The position numbers were made by a program, and so were the translations under genes. 64,000 bases of DNA, taken from assembly GCA_964019155.1 (NCBI GenBank), contig OZ025240.1, forward strand, positions 94,025,198 through 94,089,197, read 5' to 3'. Of this stretch, positions 34,800 through 46,861 are shown one piece after another (the stretch's first letter is position 1; each line of letters begins with the position of its first letter). The notes under the pieces were generated by a model. The model was not told the DNA's origin, did not search any database, and saw nothing but the letters and a program-made list of their open reading frames with translations. The stretch comes from Osedax fenrisi (Eukaryota > Annelida > Polychaeta > Sabellida > Siboglinidae).

Positions 34800-35326
34800 G
34801 GTGATACACTTGCTCCTATCTTATTCATAATATGCCTTGACTATATTCTAAAGAATTCCCTGGATTGCAATAAAGAACTAGGTTTCACCATTTCGAAAAG
34901 GAAGAGCAGTAGTTATACAGCAGTAAGCATCACAGATGCAGATTACGCGGACGATATTGCTCTAACAACAAACGACCTTACAGAAGCAAATACTCTATTA
35001 CTTTTAATAGAAGAGAAAGCAAACGAAATTGGTCTAAAAATAAATTCAGGAAAGACGGAATATATGAGTTTTAACCAAAATAAGAAAACAACGTCGATTA
35101 TTAAGAGTTTAAACGGAGAAAATATTAAAAAAGTAGATGAGATCAAATAACTTGGAAGTTATATAGGATCTACAGAACATGATATAAATATTAGAATTGC
35201 GAAGGCATGGGCTGCACTAAACAACCTAAATATAATATAGAAATCAAATCTTAGAGAAAACCTAAAAATAAACTTCTTCGTAGCTGCTCTAGAACCGTTC
35301 TAGTCTACGGATCCGTAACCTGGACA

Positions 35327-35701
35327 ATGACAGTAGCTATGGAAAGAAAAATTGATGGTACATATACGAGGATGCTAAGAGCTATTAAAAACAAGCATTG
35401 GAATCTACACCTGACTAAAGAAGAACTATATAAGAACATCCCGAAAATATCTGTCACTATTAGAAAACAACGACTAAGTTTCGCAGGACATTGTTGGAGG
35501 AGTAAGGATGAACTGGCTAGTGATCTACTACTATGGAACCCAAAACATGGTAAGAGATCCCGTGGCAGGCCCAGGAAATCATATATAGATCAGTTAAAAG
35601 AAGACACAATGCTTAAGATAGAAGAACTTCCGACTGCAATGAATGATAGAAATACATGGAAATTACGTGTTATGAAATGCCGAGCAATCTCGACCTGGTA
35701 A
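35327..35701 (+). pseudogene. LINE C-terminal region, 124 codons open
   Basis: YTRMLRAIKNKHWN, RLSFAGHCWRSKDELASD, WNPKHGKRSRGRPRKSY and a final NTWKLRVMKCRAIST segment: the complete C terminus of this LINE type. Separated from the RT frame by a shift near 35290. Confidence 0.88.
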
Positions 35702-35702
35702 G

Positions 35703-37099
35703 GTAAGGTAATGTAATAATAATATATTAATATAATGAATATAATAAACAATAGTGGTGCTACTTCGGTTGCTGACTATCCATTCATATCCACTCATGTA
35801 AGACAATATATATTCTAAAAAAAGATCTCCCTTCTACGCTACATCTCGCTCTCTCACGAATCAATGTATGCTACCCCTCACCTACTCATAAGATTACACT
35901 ACTAACATTAAGATGCCCATTAAATTCCTTACATTCCAGTGCTGATATTTCTCTAATTTTCCCTCACGTATCATTCCTTAAATTTCGTAAAAGTGATTTT
36001 ACATATATTATTCCTACCCCGTGGAACTCCCCATATAATCCATTCACCCCATTCATTATGTACCTACCTCGAGGCCTATCATCAATGTAGCATTACTATT
36101 TACTTAATATTACACGTAATCGGGCATCATTCTATTTCTATGAATTGTATAATTATATCGTTTTGTTTCTAACTGTTTATTTATTCTATATATGTATTTT
36201 AATTCTCGTTCTCAACTATAATGTATCGTTATGCGCACCTACGAGGGGTGGTCACACCTATAAGTGTCAATCAACACTATTATCATATATATATATATAT
36301 ATATATATATGTAAATATAATATCCCTATCACTAAGTAGACTCAGTGTATTATATTGATTATTAATTATATGTAATTACAATAGTTTAGTTAGATTTATA
36401 ATTTCGAATAGTTTCTTGAAAGTATTTAATATAACCTATGCATAGTTATATCAAATAATTAATAGTTAGCCAACTGTATACTATAGTTATAATATAATAT
36501 AGATACACTATAGTTATACTAGTAGTTACAACTATGATTCATTATAGTAGTATAATGATGCATACCATAGACTAATATATAGGCGATTTTAATATCGGTC
36601 CAATGTATAAACACGCCCACTAATTTTATAACTATAAATAGGAAATCATATTAGTTTGTGAACTTTTATAATCAAGATTATTTATAATATTTGCATAATT
36701 CGAATTATTGATCTTAGCTACTATTCACACTATACACTGTATATACATACTACTGTATACTACATATTAACGGTAAATATAATAGTTAATATTAATTATA
36801 AATAATTACAACATTGAATTTATAACGTATTTATTAAATAACCTATATTATTATTTATATATTATTTATAATTTATATACCATTTATAGTTTATAATTTA
36901 TATACAATTTATAATTTATATATAATTTATAATTTATATATATATATAATGATAGTAATTAATAATTATAATCATTAATATATGAATACATGATCCATAC
37001 GAACTTACGTAATCATAACATTTCGGAAAGTTGATATACTATGGGTGTTTATGCTTTATGAGTTGATGATTTATTTTAATAATTGATTTTTTTACTCTA
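35703..37099. other. Intergenic sequence
   Basis: 35760-36090 is pyrimidine-rich and less AT-biased than its surroundings and could be LINE-derived, but I could not prove a protein. (TA)n lies at 36284-36310 and a TATA box candidate at 36633. Otherwise nothing recognised. Confidence 0.4.
36633..36640 (+). promoter_or_regulatory. TATA box candidate
   Basis: TATAAATAGG follows ACGCCCAC about 20 bp upstream. No exon is recognised within the next few hundred bases. Confidence 0.25.
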
Positions 37100-37235
37100 T
37101 TTTTTGTTCTACTATTTCTTGTTTTAATTATATTCCTATATAATTTGTTCTCCTCGTAATCATAAATGGTGAAATACTTGATAAACTATGCTTCTTCCTT
37201 CACCCAGGCAATTGCCAAATCTGAATATTTATTTA
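37100..37235 (+). mobile_element. LINE 3' tail fragment, copy A
   Basis: TTTGTTCTCCTC, a TGAAATACTTGA segment, ATGCTTCTTCCTTCACCCAGG and GCCAAATCTGAAT match 41455-41575 in order. This is the 3' untranslated end of a CR1-like LINE, truncated of all coding sequence. Confidence 0.65.
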
Positions 37236-37579
37236 TTAATTAATTTATTTATTTATTAACAATGTCGTTATTAAATAAAAAGAAATTAAGGTAATATAGT
37301 ATACATATATATTCGCATAATTAATTAATAATTAAGTAACTAAAGGTTAGAAATAGAAAAAATAGAAAAATTAATATATAAAATAGTTAGATTATATTAT
37401 TGTTAAATAGCAGCTATTTTGTAACTTGTAAATAATAATACTTATATTATAGATTATATAGTAATACTACATTATATACAACTTAGTAATTAGTAAGTAT
37501 ATTTCAATATTACATTAAATTATCTAGCTCGCAAAACTAGATATGTCACTGAGCCTGAAGGTATATATTCATATGTATA

Positions 37580-37862
37580 TTTGGCTATAGCCTATAGCGA
37601 CCTATAGGTCGTCAGTAGGACAAGGGTTCTAGACCCCTCCGGACCATTAAAATGGGTCTTAAAATAGTATTTAGAAGTGCTCTTTATAATTGTGTATAAA
37701 TAAATGATCGGCTCTCGTTAAACCATGCATGACTTAACAAGAGAACGGCTTCGAAGGGACATTAGAGCCATATATGGTTATAAGTGAAAACTTCATCTAA
37801 GTTGGTCATCTAAGTCATCCTGGATGCGATGAAGGACTCCACCAAATAGAAATAACAATATA
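37580..37862 (+). mobile_element. tRNA-derived SINE, copy 4
   Basis: Head partly replaced. From GTCAGTAGGACAAGGGTTCT on it follows the family: AAAATGGGTCTTAAAATA, TTGTGTATAAATAAATGATC, CTTCGAAGGGACATTAGAGC, CATATATGGTTATAAGTGAA and CTCCACCAAATAGAAATAAC. A short internal duplication (GGTCATCTAAGTCATC) interrupts the usual TAAGTTCCTGGATG. Confidence 0.85.
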
Positions 37863-38581
37863 TACCTGTATATATATATATAGCATTAATAATAAATTAA
37901 TATAATAATATAGCTTATAATTAAGTAATATAATAATATAGGTTATAATTAAGTAATATAATAATATAGGTGATAAACGTTATGATTGGCGAGGTCACAC
38001 AATATTAACACCTCGCGTATACATATTACATAACAACATAGTTACATAACCTCCATGTGTTTACGATTAATACACAACTTAATTCATGTCATAATTGTTC
38101 ATATATATCATAATATTATCGTATGTCATATCTTTCTTTATAAATCGTACGGTTTTTTAAGTTAGTGCATATATGTGGGCTTGTAATTTGTACATTTATT
38201 AAAAAAACTCCTTTAATAATTATTATATATTTACAATATATATATATATATTTATATATATATATGTGTGTGTGTGTAAGTGTGTGTGTGTCTATGATTA
38301 TATGATGTGTAGCCAATACTCGTGCTAACACAGTACTAACAATAATAAAACACAATTACCTGTGTATATGTAGTGCGCGTCTTTATGTATACTATAATAA
38401 GTACTGCAGTATACAGTATAATGTAATGTACGTAGTACATATCATTCAGTATACAGTATACGTGTATCAATATAAAATGGTGTAATATAAGGTACATAAG
38501 TGTAAAGACTATACCATGGAGTTATGTCAGAGGTAATAATTGTCGTATAGTTGCGATATGTTAATATATGTCGATATATCG

Positions 38582-38619
<38 letters not shown>

Positions 38620-38794
38620 TAAACGAGTATAATATCAATCCTAAAGTAGGGTCCCTAATACACGACATACATGACATACACGAAAATTGTACGAGAATTG
38701 ATATATATATATATATACATGCACTAAAAGCATTTAGCTGAATACGCACCGTATTATGTACATACTTGCGTTGGTGCGTATGTGTTTGTGTACG

Positions 38795-38814
38795 CGTGTA
38801 TGTATGTGTATGTA

Positions 38815-38857
<43 letters not shown>

Positions 38858-38876
38858 GTGTAGGTGTATGTGTATA
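38795..38876. repeat. (TATGTG)n microsatellite
   Basis: About 80 bp of TATGTG/TGTGTA hexamer repeats with minor interruptions. It generates spurious open frames on both strands. Confidence 0.95.
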
Positions 38877-39879
38877 CTGCCAGGTTTGCGCTGGTATATA
38901 CGCGTGCTGATGTACGCCTTCCGACGAACGCGAGTACACTGTACACTGTACAGTGTACAATAGGAGAGCACGTTTTTGAATTTTTTTCTCTCTCAGTTAC
39001 AGTAAGTCATACATGTCACATAATAAACATATTTGGAAAGTTTCATCACAAAATATGTAATATTGGTAAAGCGAAGTGTACTTTAATGAAGAAATATTTC
39101 ATTTATTTTACAAATTTGTTTCTTATGTATTTTATATATTTGTGCAAGTGCGCGTTGTCATAAAAATAAAATATTTGGCATATACGTGTATAAATATATT
39201 ATAATATTAATAAAGTAACAAATTATTTAAAAATTTAAAATTAATTTAATTTTTTTTATGTTTTAATTAAAGTAATGTATTCGACTATTTTTTTGATAAA
39301 TTATTTTAATTAAGGATCAAACTTTGTTGTGAGCCTATAATTGATATTTACCAGGTATATTAAAAAAAATATTTAATTTACTTATAAACAATTTTTTACG
39401 ACTATTTTACCCCAAAATAAATTGTTTGTTAAAATGCTCAATAAAAGTAATTTTTTGAATAAATATATGCTTATAACAATACTTATAATTTTATATTCAT
39501 ATAATGATGATAGACATATATAATATATATTTTTTTTTTTTATTATTCCATTGCTAATTTTTTTTTTCAATTTAGAAAAAAATTTAAAAATTAAATTAAA
39601 ATTTCCGTAGATCGATTTAATTATTTAAAAAATATATTTTAAAATATTTTTTAAGGAGGTTGTTATATACAACATATGGTAATAATCAATTTGTACTCGT
39701 AAAAAAAATGTTATTTCATTTATCTGTAATTTCAATTTTTTCATAAATTTTCATTGTAAATTCCTATCTATTTTTGAATATGGTTTCGCTTTCTGAATAT
39801 CTGTAATGATTAAAAGGAGTTATTCCGACGAAATGGTACTTTTATATGAAGGGAACTAAAACAGTTACTAAAACGGGCT

Positions 39880-39929
39880 ACTGTACAGTGTACAGTGTAC
39901 AGTGTACAGTGAACAGTGTACACTGTACT
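39880..39929. repeat. GTACAGT palindromic heptamer-like run
   Basis: ACTGTACAGTGTACAGTGTA and its continuation form nested self-complementary units, ending GTGTACACTGTACT. A similar run lies at 38934-38959. Confidence 0.85.
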
Positions 39930-40959
39930 CGTGTGTGTGGCACAGAAATAAACTCTCATTATATATATAAAATATATATATTATTTATTTCTTATTCAAC
40001 TTATATCCAGAATTGAAAAACATCATCTTATTGACAATTATTAGTGTATCGAAATCACCTATAGGTATACTATAGTCACTATAGTTATTGTAGTCATTAT
40101 AGTTATAACTATATACACTATACACTATAGTATAGTTTTACTTCAGAGTGCTAACTGATGCATGCGTTCTATAAGTGTACACGTCAATATATGTATGCGT
40201 TTATGCCTACTACTATGCGTACGTGAATACATACCCGTATCAGCGCGTATGTGTGCGTGTATATAAAATATATATAAGCATTATTATTACGAAAAATTTG
40301 TAATTGAAGTTAAATTTATATCAAGTAATATGAATACAGATTTTATATATTCATTGTTACAATTTGTATATCTATATGTTCAATATTACGATTAGTACAT
40401 CAAAGTTTATTATCTAATTGAGGATATTTAGCATTAATTAGCAACAATTGTTATTATCTGTTTTATTCATTTTATTCGTAATAATATTAAGATTAGGATC
40501 AATAGATATGTGAGCGCGCATGTGTGAGTGCGCATGGGCGTGTGTGTGAGGTCGACATACCACCCACACTGTAGTATAGCTTATCTATAGCGTATACCTC
40601 CTTATATAAGAGATCCCGTCGTTAATCACGATATGCCGATCTATCCTGGCGTCGTTATAAACCGTAATCGCTCTTCTATTGTGTTCCATCGCTTAATAGA
40701 TATTATTAACGAAATATGTATGATATTTATGTACGGCGTACAATGTGAGCGAATAAATCATAATATGTTGCAGGAGATATATCTATAGACACACTCACAA
40801 AGTAGGTTTATTACAATTATTAACATTTTGTTAATGGTTTTTAGTAATTATATTCTTACTATCGTTACTTAGTAAGTACCACTTACCATCTCCAGTAGAC
40901 AGTCAACTATAATGTATATATACATACCTATTGGTACATATACTTTTTAACAATATATA

Positions 40960-41019
<60 letters not shown>

Positions 41020-41454
41020 TTATTATTTTATTAATTGTATATATATTTATATCTATTTTATTTTTAATTTATTTGTATGGTTATCTTTTATGTACATTTT
41101 ATTAAATGATGATTTAGATTTTGAGGAGTTTTTTATATAATTATTGTAGTTCTTTAATATTTTTATTTAATAATTACCACTTTTTTGATATTTTAATAAT
41201 ATATTGACTTGTTTTATATGTATATGATTAATTTTTGGTGGAAAGCAAATGCTTACAATAATACTATTTTTTTCAAAGGTAAGTCTTATGAATACCTATT
41301 CAAGTATTGAATTATAAAAGTTGAATGTTGCCAGTATATACGAAAATATAAATTGTATTGTTAAACTTGTTTATTTAGAATTTGTAACCGAAATTGTTAA
41401 ATAATATTTAAAAAAAAATGTTGATTTTGATTTTTTTATTTTGATTCAATTATA

Positions 41455-41575
41455 TATAATTTATTACACTCGTTTATTGCTTTTATTTATTTGTTCTCCT
41501 CATTATCTTAATGGGTGAAAGACTTGACAAGCCATGCTTTTTCATTCACCCAGGCTTTATGCAAATCTGATGTTA
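41455..41575 (+). mobile_element. LINE 3' tail fragment, copy B
   Basis: TTTGTTCTCCTC, ATGGGTGAAAGACTTGACAA, CCATGCTTTTTCATTCACCC and GCAAATCTGATG, ending in an A-rich run. Relative of 37100-37235; the AATCTGAT end also recalls the tail of the LINE at 24797. Confidence 0.65.
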
Positions 41576-41908
41576 AAAAAAAAAAATAAAAAAAAAATAT
41601 ATATACATTAACATAGATAACAAAGTACTTCGTTCTTTGTTTATATTAACATTGTAATATAAAATAACTACCATCACTCTCCATGTAAATTAAATGATTT
41701 ATTTCTTTAATTTATCGTATATATACATATACAGAATTTATTTGATATGATATGTATAATATATATAATAATATTTTATTAATAAAATTCACAATTTTAA
41801 TGTTTAAATTTAAACCGATTAATAGTAGACATATCTTTACGAGGACATCAGCATATTATCATTGTTATATTACGATATAAATTATATATATAATGTATAA
41901 TATATATT

Positions 41909-41951
<43 letters not shown>

Positions 41952-41952
<1 letters not shown>

Positions 41953-42190
41953 ACTTCCTGTATGGCTCAGTTGTCTAATGCGTCAGACACCAAATCAGTA
42001 GGACGCGGGTTCAAGTTCCGTCCGGACCATTACAAATAGTTCTTACAAAAATATTTAGAAAAATTTGATATTAAATAAAATTGTATAAATAAATGACTTC
42101 GAAGGGACATTATATTCATATGGTTAATAGTAAAAATTACATCTAAGTTCCAGGATGGGATGAAATGTATCCACCAATATACATAACAAT
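41952..42190 (+). mobile_element. tRNA-derived SINE, copy 5
   Basis: Head CTGTATGGCTCAGTTGTCTA and GCGGGTTCAAGTTCCGTCCG with a preserved B box; body partly deleted. It abuts copy 6, with 7 bp between the two, and is preceded by (TA)n. Confidence 0.88.
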
Positions 42191-42197
42191 GTATATA

Positions 42198-42473
42198 AAC
42201 TGCCTGTGTGGCTCAGTGGCTAAGGCGTCAGACACACTAGCAGTAGGACACGAGTTCGAACCTCGTCCGGACCATTAATTAATTTTATAAAATGGGTCTT
42301 AACATATTATTTAGAAGTGATCTTATATAATTGTGTATAAATAAATTTTCTGCTCTCGTTAAAACCATGGATGCCTTAACATGAAGGCTTCGAAGGGACA
42401 TTAGAGCCATATATGGTTATAAGTGAAAGTTCATCTAAGTTCCTGGATAGGATGAAAGGACTCCACCAAATAA

Positions 42474-42474
<1 letters not shown>
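42198..42474 (+). mobile_element. tRNA-derived SINE, copy 6 (best preserved)
   Basis: A box TGGCTCAGTGGCTAAGGCG and a T arm that pairs fully (ACGAG-TTCGAAC-CTCGT), then CCGGACCA, as in a tRNA 3' end. The D arm resembles tRNA-Arg most, which is tentative. The body is complete. The tail merges into a long (TA)n array. Confidence 0.92.
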
Positions 42475-42511
<37 letters not shown>

Positions 42512-42549
42512 TATATATATATATAAAATATATATATATATATATATAT

Positions 42550-42582
<33 letters not shown>
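42475..42582. repeat. (TA)n array broken by AAA
   Basis: About 105 bp of TA repeats with regular ATATAAAATATA interruptions. Confidence 0.95.
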
Positions 42583-42586
<4 letters not shown>

Positions 42587-42655
42587 CTAATAATTAATAA
42601 AAATTTAATAATTATGTATCGTATATATATAGCCACCTATAACTATACGTTTGTT

Positions 42656-45016
42656 TAAGTTCCCCTAACTTTAAGTTCCCCTAACTTTAAGTTCCCCTAA
42701 CTTAAGTTCCCCTAACTTTAAGTTCCCCTATCGTTAAGTTCCCCTAACTGTAAGTTACCCTAATTTTAAGTTACCCTAACTTTAAGTTCCCCTAACTTTA
42801 AGTTACCCTAATTTTAAGTTCCCCTAGATTTAAGTTCCCCTAACTTTAAGTTACCCTAACTTTAAGTTACCCTAACTTTAAGTTCCCCTAACTTTAAGTT
42901 ACCCTAACTTTAAGTTCCCCTATCGTTAAGTTCCCCTAACTGTAAGTTATCCTAACTTTAAGTACCCCTAACTTTAAGTTCCCCTATCGTTAAGTTCCCC
43001 TAACTGTAAGTTACCCTAATTTTAAGTTACCCTAACTTTAAGTTTCCCTAACTTTAAGTTCCCCTAACTTTAAGTTCCCCTATCGTTAAATTCCTCTAAC
43101 TGTAAGTTACCCTAACTTTAAGTTCCCCTAACTTTAAGTTCGCCTAAAGTTAAGTTCCCCTAACTTTAAGTTCCCCTAACTGTAAGTTCCCCTAACTTTA
43201 AGTTCCCCTAACTTTAAGTTCCCCTAACTTTAAGTTCCCCTAACTGTAAGTTACCCTAATTTGTAGTTACCCTAACTTTAAGTTCCCCTAACTTTAAGTT
43301 CCCCTAACTTTAAGTTCCCCTAACTTTAAGTTCCCCTAACTTAAAGTTACCCTAACTTTAAGTTCCCCTAACTGTAAGTTCCCCTAACTTTAAGTTCCCC
43401 TAACTTTAAGTTCCCCTAACTTTAAGTTCCCTTAACTTTAAGTTCCCCTAAAGTTAAGTTCCCCTAACTTTAAGTTCACCTAACTGTAAGTTCCCCTAAC
43501 TATAAGTTCCCCTAATTGTAAGTTCCCCTAACTTTAAGTTCCCCTAACTTTAATTTCACCTAACTGTAAGTTCCCCTAACTATAAGTTCCCCTAATTGTA
43601 AGTTCCCCTAAATTTAAGTTCCCCTAACTTTGAGTTCCCCTAACTTTAAGTTCCCCTAATTTTAAGTTCACCTAACTGTAATTTCCCCTAACTATAAGTT
43701 CCCCTAATTATAAGTTCCCCTAACTTTAAGTTCCCCTAACTTTAAGTTCACCTAACTGTAAGTTCCCCTAATTATAAGTTCCCCTAATTGTAAGTTCCCC
43801 TAACTTTAAGTTCCCCTAACTTTAAGTTCCCCTAACTTTAAGTTCCCTAAACTGTAAGTTACCCTAACTTTAAGTTCCCCTAACTTTAAATTCCTCTAAC
43901 TGTAAGTTCCCCTAACTTTAAGTTCCCCTAACTTTAAGTTCCCCTAACTTTAAGTTCCCCTAACTTTAAGTTCGCCTAAAGTTAAGTTCCCCTAACTTTA
44001 AGTTCCCCTAACTGTAAGTTCCCCTAACTTTAAGTTCCCCTAACTTTAAGTTCCCCTAACTTTAAGTTCCCCTAACTGTAAGTTACCCTAATTTGTAGTT
44101 ACCCTAACTTTAAGTTCCCCTAACTTTAAGTTCCCCTAACTTTAAGTTCCCCTAACTTTAAGTTCCCCTAACTTTAAGTTCCCCTGACTTTAAGTTCCCT
44201 AAACTGTAAGTTACCCTAACTTTAAGTTCCCCTAACTTTAAGTTCCCCTAACTTTAAGTTCACATAACTGTAAGTTCCCCTAACTATAAGTTCCCCTAAA
44301 GTTAAGTTCCCCTAACTTTAAGTTACCCTAACTTTAAGTTCCCCTAACTTTAAGTTCTCCTAACTTTAAGTTCCCCTAACTTTAAGTTCCCCTAACTTTA
44401 AGTTCCCCTAACTTTAAGTTCCCCTAACTTTAAGTTCCCCTAACTTCAAATTCCCCTAACTTTAAGTTCCCCTAACTTTAAGTTCCCCTAACCATAAGTT
44501 CCCCTAACTTTAAGTTCCCCTAACTTTAAGTTCCCCTAACTTTAAGTTCCCCTAAATTTAAGTTCCCCTAACTTTAAGTTCCCCTAACTGTAAGTTCCCC
44601 TAAAGTTAAGTTCCCCTAACTGTAAGTTCCCCTAACGTTAAGTTCCCCTAACTTTAAGTTCCCCTAACTGTAAATTCCCCTAACTTTAAGTTCCCCTAAC
44701 TTTAAGTTCCCCTAACTGTAAGTTCCCCTAACTATAAGTTCCCCTAACTGTAAGTTCCCCTAACTTTAAGTTCCCCTAACTTTAAGTTCCCCTAACTTTA
44801 AGTACCCTTAACTTTAAGTTCCCCTAACTATAAGTTCCCCTAACGTTAAGTTCCCCTAACTTTAAGTTCCCCTAACTTTAAGTTCCCCTATCGTTAAGTT
44901 CCCCTAACTGTAAGTTACCCTAATTTTAAGTTCCCCTAACTTTAAGTTCCCCTAACTTTAAGTACCCCTAAAGTTAATTTCCCCTAACTTTAAGTTCCCC
45001 TAATTGTATGTCCCCT
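42656..45016. repeat. 16-bp palindromic satellite, ~147 units
   Basis: Unit AAGTTCCCCTAACTTT, tandem with almost no phase breaks over 2.36 kb. Each unit is an imperfect palindrome (AAGTT / AACTT around CCCCT). The minus strand therefore carries one GGGG run every 16 bases. Recurrent variants: ACCC for CCCC, ACTGT, ATCGTT, AAAGTT. Unique sequence borders both ends abruptly. No open frames and no spacers, so not CRISPR. Confidence 0.97.
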
Positions 45017-45799
45017 TTGTTCGTTAAAATATTAATGTCGGTATTGCCGATAAGGGATTAATTTCAATTTTAAAGATACGATCTTATTAGAATATTTATT
45101 AGAAGAAAACAAATATATAATTTACAACTTATTTAGATTAAATACACAAAAACTAAAATATATTTTAGTGCTGAATATTTTACCCGAATACTCTACCTTA
45201 ATAATACCGTATACAAATCTATATCACACGGCGCTGATTCTTATCTACAAAGTCAGTTCTTATCGCCTATTCTAAATACCCGCTTATTTAAAGTGTGGAG
45301 TCAATAAAGGTAGACGATATATATAGTTATAGATATAGCTGAATATCTTTACCTAACGGTAATTTCTAATGTGTATTGAGTATATGTAAATAGAATGCAT
45401 TATATAATGATATCAACAAAAGGTAATAACATAGGATTCACAACATAATTTACTATTTATCATAAATATAGTGAATTGTGTATTCGTGCTATTTGAAAAG
45501 TAGCAGAACTACATGAAATATACTCATAAGTAAGGATAAAACGTATTGTGTACTTATAAGGAGATATCTTATAATAATACAACCTATATGTAAGGATAAT
45601 ATAAATAATAAAAATATTAAATCAATATATAAATAAGTTAAGTACGAATGCATTCTCAGCCTATATATTCGATATATTCCTCTCTCTCTCTATCTATCTC
45701 TCGCTCTTTCTCTCTCTATATATCTACCTCTATAGCTCTCTCCGATATTTCTGTTACTCTCTCTATATCTCTCTCTCTATTTTTAACTCTATCTCTATA

Positions 45800-45835
<36 letters not shown>

Positions 45836-46166
45836 CTGCATGTGTGGCTCAGTGGCTAATGCGCAAGACACATAATCAGTAGAACACAACATAATAACAT
45901 TGTTATTATGTTATTTATATGTTGTGTACAATTACATGGGAAGTCGTCTTATTTTAATGTGTATTGAAACCTAAATAATAATATAAATGTGATAGCCATG
46001 TATAGGTATTTCTACTTCTATAATTACCCTAGAGATACCATCATCTGATAACAATAGTAGTACTATTATGTATACACTATGCTAAATCAATTATATAGTA
46101 CGAACATTCATAGACAGTTTGTTGATATCTTTACTATGATGACCTCAATGACTTATTATAAATTAT
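45017..46166. other. Intergenic sequence
   Basis: A (CTCTCTATCT)-type pyrimidine run at 45680-45800 leads into (TA)n and a SINE head. Otherwise nothing recognised. Confidence 0.45.
45834..45887 (+). mobile_element. SINE fragment, tRNA head only
   Basis: CTGCATGTGTGGCTCAGTGG, then AGACACATAATCAGTAG, and then it breaks off. Preceded by (TA)n like the other copies. Confidence 0.75.
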
Positions 46167-46174
46167 TATAAATA
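46167..46174 (+). promoter_or_regulatory. TATA box candidate
   Basis: TATAAATAGG lies 83 bp before an ATG that opens a signal-peptide-like 18-codon frame (46257). It could serve that exon, or an upstream non-coding exon of the transporter gene at 49042. Confidence 0.3.
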
Positions 46175-46256
46175 GGAGAGATACGGATTTATTAAGTATC
46201 ATATCACATTCATAATCAACTAGTACTTATATACTATTCATATATAAGCGTACACG

Positions 46257-46313
46257 ATGTGGGGCCCACGGGCCCTTACAATAGTGTTTGTTATCTTATT
46301 AATCTTCATATGA
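46257..46313 (+). CDS. Short signal-peptide-like frame, possible first exon
   Basis: M-W-G-P-R-A-L-T then a run of 10 hydrophobic residues to TGA at 46311. Local GC is high (GGGGCCCACGGGCCC). It could be cut short by splicing at ATA|GTGTTT. No partner exon identified. Confidence 0.2.
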   Translation: MWGPRALTIVFVILLIFI

Positions 46314-46366
46314 AACAATCACTGCTGGTGCATCAAGTCATATGCATACGTATATACAGTATTATC

Positions 46367-46372
<6 letters not shown>

Positions 46373-46431
<59 letters not shown>
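46373..46431. repeat. (TA)n microsatellite
   Basis: Nearly 60 bp of TA. Other tracts lie at 46528-46566, 46818-46856 and 47469-47495. Confidence 0.95.
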
Positions 46432-46433
<2 letters not shown>

Positions 46434-46527
46434 CATATATAAATTAAATAGTAATGTCATATCAAAAAATATCTAGCCGAATATAATAATTTAATTATCA
46501 TATAAAATGAGATGTTACTATAATATA

Positions 46528-46569
<42 letters not shown>

Positions 46570-46815
46570 ACATAGTATACCATATATGGTATAGACTATA
46601 GTTTGGTATATGTTTTTAAAGTTAGCTACTATAATGTATATTAATTAGTATATTAAGGTAGGGTGTAAGATATGAGTTGATAGGGTTTAAAGAGTACGAT
46701 ATTTTAATGATAGGATCTGATACTTCTAATAGTCGACATACTGAGATTTGTCATTCATCACTATATCATATAGTCTATAATATATTATATAGAATATATA
46801 TAGTCATATCATATA

Positions 46816-46861
<46 letters not shown>

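Larger units (their letters stand above)
34075..35702 (+). mobile_element. 5'-truncated LINE, well preserved RT
   Basis: The + strand encodes the end of the linker (HFKDLLGCPISN), RT and a C-terminal region with GHCWRSKDEL and RGRPRKSYIDQL. Only a few stops and one or two shifts interrupt about 530 codons, so this is one of the youngest LINEs here. Same general type as 61214-64000 and 16655-17950. The endonuclease is missing. It ends in a GGTAAGGTAATGTAATAATA tail. Confidence 0.9.
37863..41454. other. Intergenic sequence with microsatellites and palindromic runs
   Basis: Holds TTATAATTAAGTAATATAATAATATAGG-like short direct repeats near 37900-37970, GT-rich runs near 38262-38292, a (TATGTG)n tract at 38795-38876, CTGTACAG-type palindromes at 38934-38959 and 39880-39929, and (TA)n at 40965-41015. 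No coding sequence could be supported. Confidence 0.45.

Noticed and set aside
34461..35250. Alternative genetic code with reassigned stop codons
   Set aside because: TAA, TAG and TGA stand in for different residues (Gln, Trp, Arg, perhaps Tyr) at different sites, and the transporter exons have no internal stops. Mutation explains it.
38561..39163. Open frames rich in Tyr/Thr/His or Cys/Val/Met around 38.8 kb
   Set aside because: Translations of the TATGTG microsatellite in different frames.
42198..42275. SINE head as a real tRNA gene
   Set aside because: The T arm is perfect, but acceptor ends (GCCTGTG and CCGGACC) and the anticodon stem do not pair, and the sequence continues into a repeated body.
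42376..42636. YIYIYI-type open frames here and at many other (TA)n tracts
   Set aside because: TATATA reads as Tyr-Ile in any frame; no coding meaning.
42656..45016. CRISPR array
   Set aside because: The repeats are contiguous with no spacers, the unit is 16 bp and the genome is eukaryotic.
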